Under the pieces are notes generated by a model, which searched no databases, was not told where the DNA came from, and saw only the letters and a list, made by a program, of their open reading frames with translations. A stretch of DNA of 64,000 nt from the NCBI GenBank assembly GCA_020635905.1, contig JACJYV010000001.1, forward strand, positions 868,001 to 932,000, given 5' to 3'. A program made the translations under genes and the position numbers. Positions within the stretch are counted from its first letter, which is position 1. Every line of letters begins with the position of its first letter. The stretch is from Bacteroidia bacterium (lineage in GTDB: Bacteria > Bacteroidota > Bacteroidia > J057 > JADKCL01). Positions 35,925 to 44,526 of this stretch are shown here, one piece after another.

Positions 35925-37230
35925 ACCAATGGGATATAGTTTCTCTAAATGATTTCCCAATCATAGGTATTGCACCGTACCTTCCCTCCAGGTACCTTTT
36001 CTCTTTATCGACATCATGCCGTTCTTTCAAATTCGACTTTTTATATCTAAAATCAGATAATGAATAGACTTCTGATCCCTCATATCCGTTTTTTTCAATA
36101 AAGTTTATCTGATCCCTTCTGAGGTTAGCGTAATGCAAAATATTTGTGTCATGCGTGGCAAAAATAATTTGGGCATTATAGGGATTGGTAGTTTCAGAAA
36201 GAAAAAGCCTGATGATATTCAAAGTGATTTCTGGATGAACCTTGGCTTCAATTTCATCTATCAAAATGACCCCCCCATTTAGCAGGGCCCGCAGGATTGG
36301 ACCACTGGTATGAAATGCCTTTTGAGTTCCCTCTGATTCGTGTTCTTCAAAGTTCCAGGCTACCCTTTGACCATTTCGTTTCCCATTCCTGTCATATTTT
36401 TCGTGTACTGTCCGAACCCTGAATCCAACCTGACCCACCAATTTCTCAATGATTATTTTCCTCAAATTATCATCTAACTCCTCAGACAAGTCTGATGATT
36501 CAAACTCCTTTTTCTCAACCAGGATATCCATAAATCCCAAATTCAGCGCAGTTAAGTAGCTAACAATTTTCTCCCTGTAAAATTCGTCCTCCCATAACTT
36601 TACAGTCTTAAATTCCTCATCAGAAGTATTCAGCCCGTCCAAAACCATCACATTTTTAAACCATTTGAAAATTTCATTGGCTTCATGAATATTTAACATG
36701 TCGCAAAATGAAAGGAAAAGCGCATTATCTCTGGTCGCTTCAATTGCGGTGTCAATCAGCTTTTTTGACCCCTTAAAACTTGAAGAAACATCTATTATGT
36801 CGCCTTCACGCAGAAATAATTCGACCTCCCTGCCAATTTTCTTTCTAAATAACCATTCAGAAATTATTCGGCTTTCATTATAGCTGAAACCATATCTGTA
36901 CCTGACCCCATTGTGCAGGAAAATTACCTCTACTTCAGTTGGCTGGTCTGATAATCCTTCCATGAGCAGAAAAGGATCATACGGCAATTTGGCAGTGGAA
37001 TTTGTTTTAGTTGATAAGTTCAACATGGTTTCAATCAACTCAAATCCTTTAAACAAATTTGACTTTCCACTACTGTTGGCTCCATAAAGTGCCAAAGCAT
37101 TAAGGGCTTTATTATTTCCACTCGTTTTGATATTCTCAGTGAATTCCAGTTGCTGGTTGGAAGGCACAAGACTTAACACCTGTTTTTTACAGATGGATCT
37201 GAAGTTCGACACGCTAAACTCTACCAACAT
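35908..37230 (-). CDS. rloA: RloA-like (AbiLi-type) AAA/ABC-class ATPase
   Basis: The protein (440 residues from the ATG at 37230, MLVEFSVSNFRSICKKQVLS) shows Walker A LYGANSSGKSNLFKGF, a signature-like ESEGTQKAFHTSGPIL, Walker B GGVILIDEIEAKVHPEI and a switch His in QIIFATHDTNILHYAN. It belongs to the AAA_15/AAA_21 (OLD/RecN-like) group that powers abortive-infection pairs with RloB. A start 21 codons upstream is possible but adds no conserved sequence. It is transcribed away from the HsdM-kinase fusion gene, with 523 bp between. Confidence 0.88.
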   Translation of the reverse strand: MLVEFSVSNFRSICKKQVLSLVPSNQQLEFTENIKTSGNNKALNALALYGANSSGKSNLFKGFELIETMLNLSTKTNSTAKLPYDPFLLMEGLSDQPTEVEVIFLHNGVRYRYGFSYNESRIISEWLFRKKIGREVELFLREGDIIDVSSSFKGSKKLIDTAIEATRDNALFLSFCDMLNIHEANEIFKWFKNVMVLDGLNTSDEEFKTVKLWEDEFYREKIVSYLTALNLGFMDILVEKKEFESSDLSEELDDNLRKIIIEKLVGQVGFRVRTVHEKYDRNGKRNGQRVAWNFEEHESEGTQKAFHTSGPILRALLNGGVILIDEIEAKVHPEITLNIIRLFLSETTNPYNAQIIFATHDTNILHYANLRRDQINFIEKNGYEGSEVYSLSDFRYKKSNLKERHDVDKEKRYLEGRYGAIPMIGKSFRETISHWYGKEG

Positions 37231-37319
37231 ACCGTTTCTCGTAATTTTTCTACAAGTTACGACTATTTCGGCGATTTTATTCGCATTATTCAATATTTTT
37301 TGTTCTCAAGATTTTCAAT

Positions 37320-37414
37320 CCCTCCCTCAAAACGATAAAAATCAAGGCGGACGCAGGTGAGGAAAGCACAATTTGCTACCATGACGCAGTGATTCGAAGT
37401 TTTTAGAGATTCCC
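37320..37414. mobile_element. MITE-like inverted-repeat element (copy 2, internally deleted)
   Basis: This stretch shares TCAAGGCGGACGCAGGTGAG with GAAAGC and GATTCGAAGTTTTTAGAG with the element at 7869-7990, in opposite orientation, but lacks about 25 internal bases and has one degenerate end. TTCAAT occurs on both sides (37314-37319 and 37415-37420), a possible target duplication. It lies in the spacer upstream of rloA. Confidence 0.75.
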
Positions 37415-37420
37415 TTCAAT

Positions 37421-37753
37421 AATTCAATAGCCAAATAAAGCCATTTCCACAGTGTTCCCCATAATCCCACGACTTTAAGGAGGCTCATTCCAGCCAGGTA
37501 ATTGGAAGCGAATGCGGCCTAACTCCTGTTATCAAGGCCATCCGAAAAAAAATATGTAGGGCGCATCCCCCGTGCCGGCGGTCAGGCTGCTCCGGGCTCC
37601 ACTGCGTTTCGGTCGTGCGCCAACCCACAAATCCCCCCACCGACCAGGGCCCTCCACATCCTTTGCGCAACTTCAAACCAGAAACAAAAGCGGGCTTTCC
37701 TGCCCACAAATCAATTTGTCCTTTTCCAAAAAATTCACTAATTCCGTCTCAGG
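37421..37753. other. Spacer with a GC-rich block bounded by inverted GGCGCA/TGCGCC
   Basis: No gene is evident between the small element and the HsdM-kinase fusion. A GC-rich block at 37560-37621 begins GGCGCATCCCCCGTGCCGG and ends GGTCGTGCGCC, so its ends form a short inverted repeat (GGCGCA/TGCGCC). It contrasts with AT-rich flanks and may be a further repeat element. Confidence 0.45.
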
Positions 37754-40600
37754 ATGAATTTAACGGAAGCCATAAACCACCTCCTCAACCAGGACCCGGG
37801 CCCACTCACGGTGTACACCATCATGGACCGCCTCAAAGCCATGGAGGACAACGACGGGGTCTATGAGACAGATCATGCCCTCAACGACATCTACGCCACG
37901 GTCAACAAACCCAATAATAACCTCAAAATCACCCCCAACGGTCTGATCAAGCAGATTTCCTACAGCCAGGAAGATGTGTGGGAGCGTCAGTTGCTGACCC
38001 TTTCCATCGTGTTGAGCGAAATGCTCAAACCCCACCCCACCTCCCAGCCCATCAACCTCAAAATACCCCTGTTCATCCTGTATCTGCGGCTCTCCAACCT
38101 GCGCTACGACCTCGCCGACAAAGGCATCGTCCTGCCCGATATGCCCTCCGCAGCTTCGCTGCTCGAATCCGGCCAAACCAAAAAACGCTTCATCTGGTCC
38201 CTGGGCAAGCTCAATTCCACCCCCTACTTCCGCCGGGTGCTCAACCAGATTGTGAAGAGCTTTGAGCTCATTCCCGAAGAAAATCTGCTCAAGGTTTTCG
38301 AAAAAATCGCCCAGGAAAGCTACCGCGACGTCCTGGAAGATTGCCCCCCCGAATATTTCGGCCCCATCTTCGATTACATCCTCTTTTCCCTTTGCCCCTC
38401 GGGTGCGGCCGAGTCGCCCCTCTTCCCCCCCGGCCCGGTCACGGGCCTCATGGCCCGCCTTATATCTGGCCGGGCCAGCGGCCTCATTTATGACCCCGAG
38501 ATGACCACAGGTCGCTGCCTCACCGACCTTTATCACCTCGCCGAAAAAGAAACCAAAACCGACGATCTGCAGCTGCGGGGCCAGTTTCCCTCCCCCATGG
38601 CCGCGGCAGTGGGCTTCATGTCGCTCCTCGCCAACGGAGTGTATAATGTCAACCAGTTTCGGGTAAAACTGCCGGGCGAACCGCCCGCCCTGGCCGCTGA
38701 CACGGCCGATCTGGTGCTCTCCAACCTGCCCATGAGCACCCACCAGTTTGCTTATTTTCATCCCGACCTCGACCACCTCAATCTGGGACATTCCACCCGT
38801 CTTGAGATTATATCCCTGCAAAAGGTATTGCATATCCTCAAAGAAAAAGGCTACGCCTGCATTTCTGTGCCCGAAAAACTCATGTATGAAGAGGGCGCAG
38901 ACCGCCGCAAAATGAGGGAATACCTTACCAAATCCGACTTTATTGAGACGGTGATCTCCCTGCCAGAAGGCATATTTCACCAATTTCCGGGTTCTGGCGC
39001 TTCCATCCTCATCCTCTCCAAATCCAAACCCGAATCTCAAAAAGGAAAAGTGTTGTTTATAGACGGGGAAAGCGACGGCATCCGGGTCACCAACTCGCTC
39101 ACTGTGATCAACGAGGAGCGCATTCTGTCCGTTTACCACGATTTTGAAGGCAAAAAAGGAGAATCCTACCTGGCCACGCTGGAAGAGATCGTGGAAAATG
39201 ATTTCAACCTGGAAGCCTCTCGTTATGTGAAAGTGGTGGGTGAATTGCTGGCCAATTTTTCAGAAGCTGGCGAACACCTCATTACCCTGCGCGAAGTGAT
39301 CACCCAGACCTGGTGCAAGCCCGTGGAAGATGAATTCCCCATATCCTATGTTGGGGTCAAGGAACTGGCTGATACAGAGGTGGATTACCTGCTCAATCCT
39401 GAGCGGTTGCCCAAGCTTCGCTTCCCCGAGAAAGGGGTGGTCATTCTGGAAGAATCAGCCATTCTGGCCGCCCGGGTAGGCTCGAAAATCAAGCCCACCT
39501 ATTTTGAATATTCCGGCCAGCCCATTGCAGTGGCCAGCCACGTATTTACCCTCATTCCCGATCCCACCAAAGTGCTGATCGAGTACCTGATCTTTGAACT
39601 GGGTTCCAATTTTGTGCGTCAGCAATTTGAAGGATACAGCCGCGGCGTAGCCAATCCCACCATCTCCCTCAAAGATTTTCTTGCCATCAAAGTGCGCATT
39701 CCCACCCTCGAAGAGCAGGATCGCCGCATTTCTGACCGCAAGGAGTATCTTTATGAAGCCAAGTTGAGGGAAGCCGAGCTCCTGAAAGCCCGCCTGAAAA
39801 TCGAAGAGGCCGATTACCGCCTGCTTTCCACTTTCAAGCACAACATGATGCAGCGCCTGGAACGCATTTCCAGCGGCATGAAAGTGATGCAGCATTTCCT
39901 CAAATACAAAGACCGCTCAGACCCCAATTTCAGCCTCAATGAACCCGTCATGGAGCCTTTTCCAGGCGAAAATCCCGACGATATCGAGAAAGTGGGTTCC
40001 GTCATGGATCGCCTCAAACGCAACATTGACGGCCTGATTGATTCCCTGGAGCAAAACATTGCCGACATTGAGGCGGGGCAAATGCCTTTGCACAAAACCA
40101 CGGTCAATCTTTACGCCTTTTTCCGCGACGAAATCATCCCCGAACTTGGCGCAGGCGAACGCTACAAAATCGAGTTGGCCGATCTGCCTGGCCCTGAACA
40201 GGAGGAGCATTTCTGGGTCGAAATTGACAAAAACCGCATCCGCGAAGTAGTCAGTAACCTGATCAAAAATGCAGAGAAGCACGGCTTCATTTATGCCCGC
40301 GACGTGAGCTACACGGTCAGATTCGAGTTTTTTGAGAAAAAAATCGACGGCACTGGCTACGTGAGTCTGATTTACCGCAACGATGGGCTTCCTTTCACTG
40401 AGGGCTTTGGCTTCGAGGATTTTGTGCAGCGGGGTCGAACCGCGGGCGAGGGCGCCAACGAGGGAATAGGGGGCAATTTTATTCAGCGAATTGTACAAAA
40501 ACACGGAGGCATTTTCCAGCAGGTGCCGGTCGAAGAGCTGGCCCCGGATTCGCCCTGGAATATCAATTTTGAGATTCTTTTGCCAGGAAAAATTGATTAA
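37754..40600 (+). CDS. Fusion: degenerate HsdM methyltransferase + HsdS-like recognition domain + histidine kinase
   Basis: The protein has 948 residues. Residues 1-240 resemble the HsdM helical N-terminus. Residues 240-440 follow the N6-adenine methyltransferase core, but motif I reads DPEMTTGRCL (247-256) where active enzymes have DPxCGxGG, and the catalytic NPPF is SNLPM (323-327); the later KVLHILKEKGYACISVPEKL and VISLPEGIFHQF match HsdM well. Residues 505-655 look like one HsdS target-recognition half, ending GVANPTISLKDFLAIKVRIP then TLEEQDRR. A coiled coil (655-690) leads to a kinase H-box, LLSTFKHNMMQRLERISSG with His696, an N-box EVVSNLIKNAEKHG (Asn834 and Asn839) and a G-box ANEGIGGNFIQRIVQKHGG (901-919). 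No HsdR is nearby. A response regulator gene follows after 80 bp. Function is inferred: DNA or methylation-state sensing by a two-component kinase. Confidence 0.8.
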   Translation: MNLTEAINHLLNQDPGPLTVYTIMDRLKAMEDNDGVYETDHALNDIYATVNKPNNNLKITPNGLIKQISYSQEDVWERQLLTLSIVLSEMLKPHPTSQPINLKIPLFILYLRLSNLRYDLADKGIVLPDMPSAASLLESGQTKKRFIWSLGKLNSTPYFRRVLNQIVKSFELIPEENLLKVFEKIAQESYRDVLEDCPPEYFGPIFDYILFSLCPSGAAESPLFPPGPVTGLMARLISGRASGLIYDPEMTTGRCLTDLYHLAEKETKTDDLQLRGQFPSPMAAAVGFMSLLANGVYNVNQFRVKLPGEPPALAADTADLVLSNLPMSTHQFAYFHPDLDHLNLGHSTRLEIISLQKVLHILKEKGYACISVPEKLMYEEGADRRKMREYLTKSDFIETVISLPEGIFHQFPGSGASILILSKSKPESQKGKVLFIDGESDGIRVTNSLTVINEERILSVYHDFEGKKGESYLATLEEIVENDFNLEASRYVKVVGELLANFSEAGEHLITLREVITQTWCKPVEDEFPISYVGVKELADTEVDYLLNPERLPKLRFPEKGVVILEESAILAARVGSKIKPTYFEYSGQPIAVASHVFTLIPDPTKVLIEYLIFELGSNFVRQQFEGYSRGVANPTISLKDFLAIKVRIPTLEEQDRRISDRKEYLYEAKLREAELLKARLKIEEADYRLLSTFKHNMMQRLERISSGMKVMQHFLKYKDRSDPNFSLNEPVMEPFPGENPDDIEKVGSVMDRLKRNIDGLIDSLEQNIADIEAGQMPLHKTTVNLYAFFRDEIIPELGAGERYKIELADLPGPEQEEHFWVEIDKNRIREVVSNLIKNAEKHGFIYARDVSYTVRFEFFEKKIDGTGYVSLIYRNDGLPFTEGFGFEDFVQRGRTAGEGANEGIGGNFIQRIVQKHGGIFQQVPVEELAPDSPWNINFEILLPGKID

Positions 40601-40680
40601 ATCCTGTGAACATTCGTTGTTTAACTGGTTATTGAGTAATTTTAGGCCCGGCCTGAATCATATTTATTGAATAACATCCC

Positions 40681-41634
40681 ATGACAGCTAATTCTAATTT
40701 TTCTCACATTCTGTTGATCGACGACCAGGAGGCCCAAATGATGGATTTCAAACTTGCCGCCCGCGGCGAGGGAATTCGCATCACTGGTTTTGACAATTAC
40801 ACTGAAGGTTTTGACCACCTGCAAAAAAATCTCGGTCTCTACGACGCCGTCATCCTGGACGCACTCTGCCTCATGGAGCCGGGGCAGGCCCCGGGCACGG
40901 AGACCCAAAAAGCCCTGCGGGCCGGCATCAACCGCCTCAACGAGATCAAATACCGCGACAACGTGTTGATTCCCTTTTGTGTTTATACCGGCCATTTTGA
41001 CCGGGTCAACGACGCCATTGAAGACGAAATCAAGGTTTTCGTGAAAGGAAAAGAGCGGGAACTGATGTTTGAGTACCTCAAATCGCGCATCGCCAACAAA
41101 GACGAAGCCCGTATGGTGGCCCGTTACAGCGATGTATTCGAGCTCTTCGACCTCGGCTACCTGCCCCAAACCGACAAACGGGAATTGCTCAATATCCTCC
41201 TGGCGGCCGAAAGTGGCAATCCCATGGAAATCAAAAACAACCTCCGTGGACTGCGCCCCATGATGGAAGCCGCCCTCAAAAAGATCAACGAGACAGATTC
41301 CCGCATCCTGCCTAATAATTACAAAAGAGGCAACAGCATGAGCCTGGGGGACTCCATCTGGCACCTGGCCGGGCGCCCCAAATACAGCAAATCCCTGGGC
41401 CGCTACGACTTTTCAGAGGCATTGCACATGCCCCTGCACATCTTTCACCTCAGCATTTGCATCAAAGACGTAATTGCCGCCACCAGCCTCCACCACAGCG
41501 ACCAGGATCTCTCCAAATACGCCCAGGAAAGCCTGATTCAGGCTCTTTTGGAGTTCCTTTACTGGTTCAAAGGCCTGATTGGCCGCATGGAACGGGGCGA
41601 AGTCACGGTCAAAAGGCCACGTATCAACGATTAA
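40681..41634 (+). CDS. Response regulator with an uncharacterised helical output domain
   Basis: The 317-residue protein has an N-terminal receiver domain with all expected residues: Asp14-Asp15 in HILLIDDQEAQ, phospho-acceptor Asp60 in YDAVILDALC, Thr103 in PFCVYTGHF and Lys122 in KVFVKGKERE. Residues about 130-317 form a mostly helical domain that is neither a recognised DNA-binding output nor any enzyme I know; it includes LLNILLAAESGNPMEIKNNL and AQESLIQALLEFLYWFKGLI. It lies 80 bp downstream of the HsdM-kinase fusion and is its likely phosphorylation partner. A TTG / TAATTTTA pair at 40617 and 40637 could be its own promoter. Confidence 0.78.
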   Translation: MTANSNFSHILLIDDQEAQMMDFKLAARGEGIRITGFDNYTEGFDHLQKNLGLYDAVILDALCLMEPGQAPGTETQKALRAGINRLNEIKYRDNVLIPFCVYTGHFDRVNDAIEDEIKVFVKGKERELMFEYLKSRIANKDEARMVARYSDVFELFDLGYLPQTDKRELLNILLAAESGNPMEIKNNLRGLRPMMEAALKKINETDSRILPNNYKRGNSMSLGDSIWHLAGRPKYSKSLGRYDFSEALHMPLHIFHLSICIKDVIAATSLHHSDQDLSKYAQESLIQALLEFLYWFKGLIGRMERGEVTVKRPRIND

Positions 41635-41738
41635 GGAGTCTTGAGTCGGGTGTCCTGAGTCATTCGTTCTGTTCAGGTGCAAAAAATAAGGATTGCCCCC
41701 AAAAACACGCAATTGCCTCAAGCTTGCAGCTAAAATAT

Positions 41739-42995
41739 ATGCTCAAAATCAATTCCCTTTTTCTCCTCCTGCTTTGCCTTTGCCAATTTTCCTGGTCTCA
41801 GACCTCCAAATCTGCCTTATTTCTGGGCAACAGCTACACTTACGTCAATAATTTGCCTCAGCTGGTGGCTGACATTGCCACTTCCAAAGGCGACACCCTC
41901 GATCACGACAGCAACGCTCCCGGGGGTTACACCCTGCAGGGCCACAGTACCAATGCCACTTCCCTGACCAAAATCAATTCCCGTCCCTGGGATTATGTGG
42001 TCCTCCAGGAGCAAAGCCAGTTGCCCAGCTTTCCGCCCAATCAGGTGGCCTCTGACGTGTACCCTTATGCAGATTCTCTGCACAAAAAAATCCAGGCCAA
42101 TGATTCCTGCACCACCTCCCTGTTTTACATGACCTGGGGCCGCAAAAATGGCGATCAGGCCAATTGCGCAAACTACGCCCCCCTCTGCACCTACGCGGGT
42201 ATGCAAGCCCGTCTGCGCACATCTTACCTGTATATGGGGCAAAAATACGGCGAAGTGGCTCCCGCAGGCGCGGCCTGGAAACTGACCCGCGATCAGAATC
42301 CCGGCATCGAACTCTACCAGGCCGACGAATCTCACCCCAGTCTGGCGGGCAGCTACCTGGTGGCTTGCGTATTCTACGCCAGCATGTTTGCCAAAAGCCC
42401 CGTCGGGGCTTATATCCCAGCCGGGCTGAACAGCACGGATGCGGCCATTTTGCAGGAAAATGCCCGCAAAGTGGTGCTGGATAGCCTTGACAACTGGTTT
42501 ATGGACACTGCAGCCGTAGCCGCTGCCTTTACCCAGGTGCAAAGCAATCCCCTGGAAATCACCTTTTCCAATACATCTGCCCACGCCAAGACCTGGCATT
42601 GGGATTTTGGGGATGGAAATACCTCTTCAAGCGCCTCTCCCGTGCATACCTACACCACAGATGGCACCTATATCGTACAATTGGTGGCCTACCGTGGCTG
42701 CCTCAGCGACACGGCCCGGGATACCCTCACCGTCTCCAGCACGGGATTTTTGGAGGTAAAGGAGAATCAGGATTTTCAAATTTTTCCCAATCCTGCTCAA
42801 AATCTGGTGACTGTGCGCCTGCCCCGACAGAGTCAAAATTTGACCCTGAAGGACCTTCAGGGCCGTGAAATCGCCGTCTGGAAAGCTCAGAGCAGGGAAA
42901 TGCACCTTTCCCTTAGTCAGATTCCAAAGGGAATTTACCTCCTTCAGGTAACCACCAGGGAGGGAATCTTCACCCGGAAATTGATTAAAATATAG
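41739..42995 (+). CDS. Secreted SGNH-type hydrolase with PKD domain and T9SS sorting signal
   Basis: From the ATG at 41739 the protein has 418 residues: a signal peptide (MLKINSLFLLLLCLCQFSWS), an SGNH/GDSL-like domain with KSALFLGNSYTYVNNLP (nucleophile Ser) and QADESHPSLAGSYLVACVFY (Asp-x-x-His), a PKD repeat with KTWHWDFGDGNTSSSASPVH, and a T9SS type A domain FQIFPNPAQNLVTVRL ending FTRKLIKI. It is likely an esterase acting outside the cell. Longer in-frame extension upstream lacks a signal peptide and was not used. Confidence 0.85.
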   Translation: MLKINSLFLLLLCLCQFSWSQTSKSALFLGNSYTYVNNLPQLVADIATSKGDTLDHDSNAPGGYTLQGHSTNATSLTKINSRPWDYVVLQEQSQLPSFPPNQVASDVYPYADSLHKKIQANDSCTTSLFYMTWGRKNGDQANCANYAPLCTYAGMQARLRTSYLYMGQKYGEVAPAGAAWKLTRDQNPGIELYQADESHPSLAGSYLVACVFYASMFAKSPVGAYIPAGLNSTDAAILQENARKVVLDSLDNWFMDTAAVAAAFTQVQSNPLEITFSNTSAHAKTWHWDFGDGNTSSSASPVHTYTTDGTYIVQLVAYRGCLSDTARDTLTVSSTGFLEVKENQDFQIFPNPAQNLVTVRLPRQSQNLTLKDLQGREIAVWKAQSREMHLSLSQIPKGIYLLQVTTREGIFTRKLIKI

Positions 42996-43034
42996 AAGAT
43001 TCGTATATTCATTTATCCTACAAAACCACTTAGC

Positions 43035-43955
43035 ATGAAACGTAAACCCTTGTTTTTCAGCCTCCCCATTTTCATTTTCCTAACCTTTACAGGCATCAAT
43101 TCCAGGGCCCAAACCCTGAGCCAGCGGCTTTGGAAAATGATTGAACCCTGCAAAAATGAGGTGGAAAGCGAGGAAGAATTTGATGCCCAGGGCAAATCTG
43201 ATTACGGTCACTTCATCGACGACGCCAAAAACGGATATGTGCATGTGGAGGGCGGCTGGCCAACCTGCGGTTGTGAGTGCAGCAGCACGGCTGCCGCCTT
43301 TAAAAATGCCAAAGGCGAGTACGCCCTGCTGGCCCGCGAACGCTGGAACTGCTCCTGGACCCACAAAATCTCTGCTGACAAGCCTGTTTCCAGCCTCCTG
43401 CCCGAAGGATTCGGGGCCGCTTCCTTCATTCCCGACTACAAAAACGAAGGACGTGAAAGCGAATCCATCTTTTATCTGGATGTGGAAATTCCGCAGTTTG
43501 GCACGGATACCAGGGTGTCAATTCACCTGATTCCTTTTGGATTGGGCATGAAAAATGACAAAATCCTCGGCCTGGAATACAGCGAGGAAGGGGCTTCCAA
43601 CCGCCGCGCTCTCGGCCAGATCAGCTATCTGGCCCGCAATATGGAGTCAGAACTGACTCCCAAAAACATCATTGAAGGAAATAAAGCTGCCATTCCCGCC
43701 CACGACCAAAAAATCATTGAAAACATGATTGGGGAAGGGCATGGCAAATTCCAGAATCTGAGCCAGTTGCAAACGGAACTGCTCAAACTCAGCCGGGCTT
43801 ATGAGTTGTATTGCCTGATCAAACACAGCACAATTACCCTGGGCTGGGATGTGCAAAAGGGACGGTTTTTTGTCAAATCTGCGGGTGACCCGCCTGCCAA
43901 AATGGATTTCATCACCTTTCTGAAAGAAGGAATCTACTGGGATATGGTCTGCTGA
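43035..43955 (+). CDS. Hypothetical secreted or periplasmic protein
   Basis: The 306-residue protein has a signal peptide (ending INSRAQ) and no further membrane segment. A cysteine-rich motif WPTCGCECSSTAAAFKN lies near residue 75-91. No catalytic motif or family is recognised. It follows the SGNH hydrolase gene by 39 bp, so they may be cotranscribed. Confidence 0.7.
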   Translation: MKRKPLFFSLPIFIFLTFTGINSRAQTLSQRLWKMIEPCKNEVESEEEFDAQGKSDYGHFIDDAKNGYVHVEGGWPTCGCECSSTAAAFKNAKGEYALLARERWNCSWTHKISADKPVSSLLPEGFGAASFIPDYKNEGRESESIFYLDVEIPQFGTDTRVSIHLIPFGLGMKNDKILGLEYSEEGASNRRALGQISYLARNMESELTPKNIIEGNKAAIPAHDQKIIENMIGEGHGKFQNLSQLQTELLKLSRAYELYCLIKHSTITLGWDVQKGRFFVKSAGDPPAKMDFITFLKEGIYWDMVC

Positions 43956-44004
43956 GCGCAGGTTACAAACTTCCTGTATTGACTTTTTTCAGGGATAAAT
44001 ATGA

Positions 44005-44526
44005 ATGGATATGAAACAGAATCGCCTTTTTCCCATTTTATTTTTGCTGATTGGACTTACCCTCTTCAGTTGCAAAAAGCAAAAAATTGAATCCCGGTCC
44101 TGCGAAGGCACCATGACCATTCTGACCTCAGGCTATAACCAGGATTCGGTCAAAATCTTCATTCCCAATGTTTTTACCCCCAATTTTGACACGGATAATG
44201 ACATTTTTGGCGTGTTTGGCACCGGGATTGTCTCCAAAAAGCTAACCGTTTACTCTGGAGCAAGTAAAATATACACCAATGACGAGGATGCATTCTGGGA
44301 TGGACAGGTAAATGGCAAGGTAAAAACAGGCATTTTCCGCTACGAGATCGAATTGGTTACCATTCACGGTGAAACCGTGAATATTGAGGGGAAATTCACC
44401 AGCCTGGGCGAAAATCCAAATGAATTCACCCTGGAAAACTGCGCAGATTGCATTTTTGGCGACATGATTGATTCAGAGTTGGGGGCGATTTTTACAACCA
44501 ATGAATCCCTTTCAGGTTGCCCCTGA
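44005..44526 (+). CDS. Lipoprotein resembling a free-standing CHU_C (gliding/T9SS type B) domain
   Basis: The 173-residue protein has a lipobox LFSC (Cys23) and a mature part with VKIFIPNVFTPNFDTDNDIF, YSGASKIYTNDEDAFWDGQV, NGKVKTGIFRYEIELVTIHG and TVNIEGKFTSLGEN. The order P-N-V-F-T-P-N, then W-D-G, then G-x-Y/F-x-Y and a final Gly strand is that of the CHU_C/T9SS type B C-terminal domain, normally found at the end of very large adhesins. Here it stands alone on a lipid anchor. Its stop codon directly abuts the stop codon of the convergent gene. Confidence 0.65.
   Translation: MDMKQNRLFPILFLLIGLTLFSCKKQKIESRSCEGTMTILTSGYNQDSVKIFIPNVFTPNFDTDNDIFGVFGTGIVSKKLTVYSGASKIYTNDEDAFWDGQVNGKVKTGIFRYEIELVTIHGETVNIEGKFTSLGENPNEFTLENCADCIFGDMIDSELGAIFTTNESLSGCP

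Noticed and set aside
37760..39139. 459-codon minus-strand frame opposite the HsdM-kinase fusion
   Set aside because: No recognisable protein sequence; the plus-strand product has clear HsdM, HsdS and kinase motifs.
37754..40600. Active type I restriction-modification methyltransferase
   Set aside because: Motif I and NPPF are both altered, there is no HsdR gene, and a kinase domain is fused at the C-terminus.
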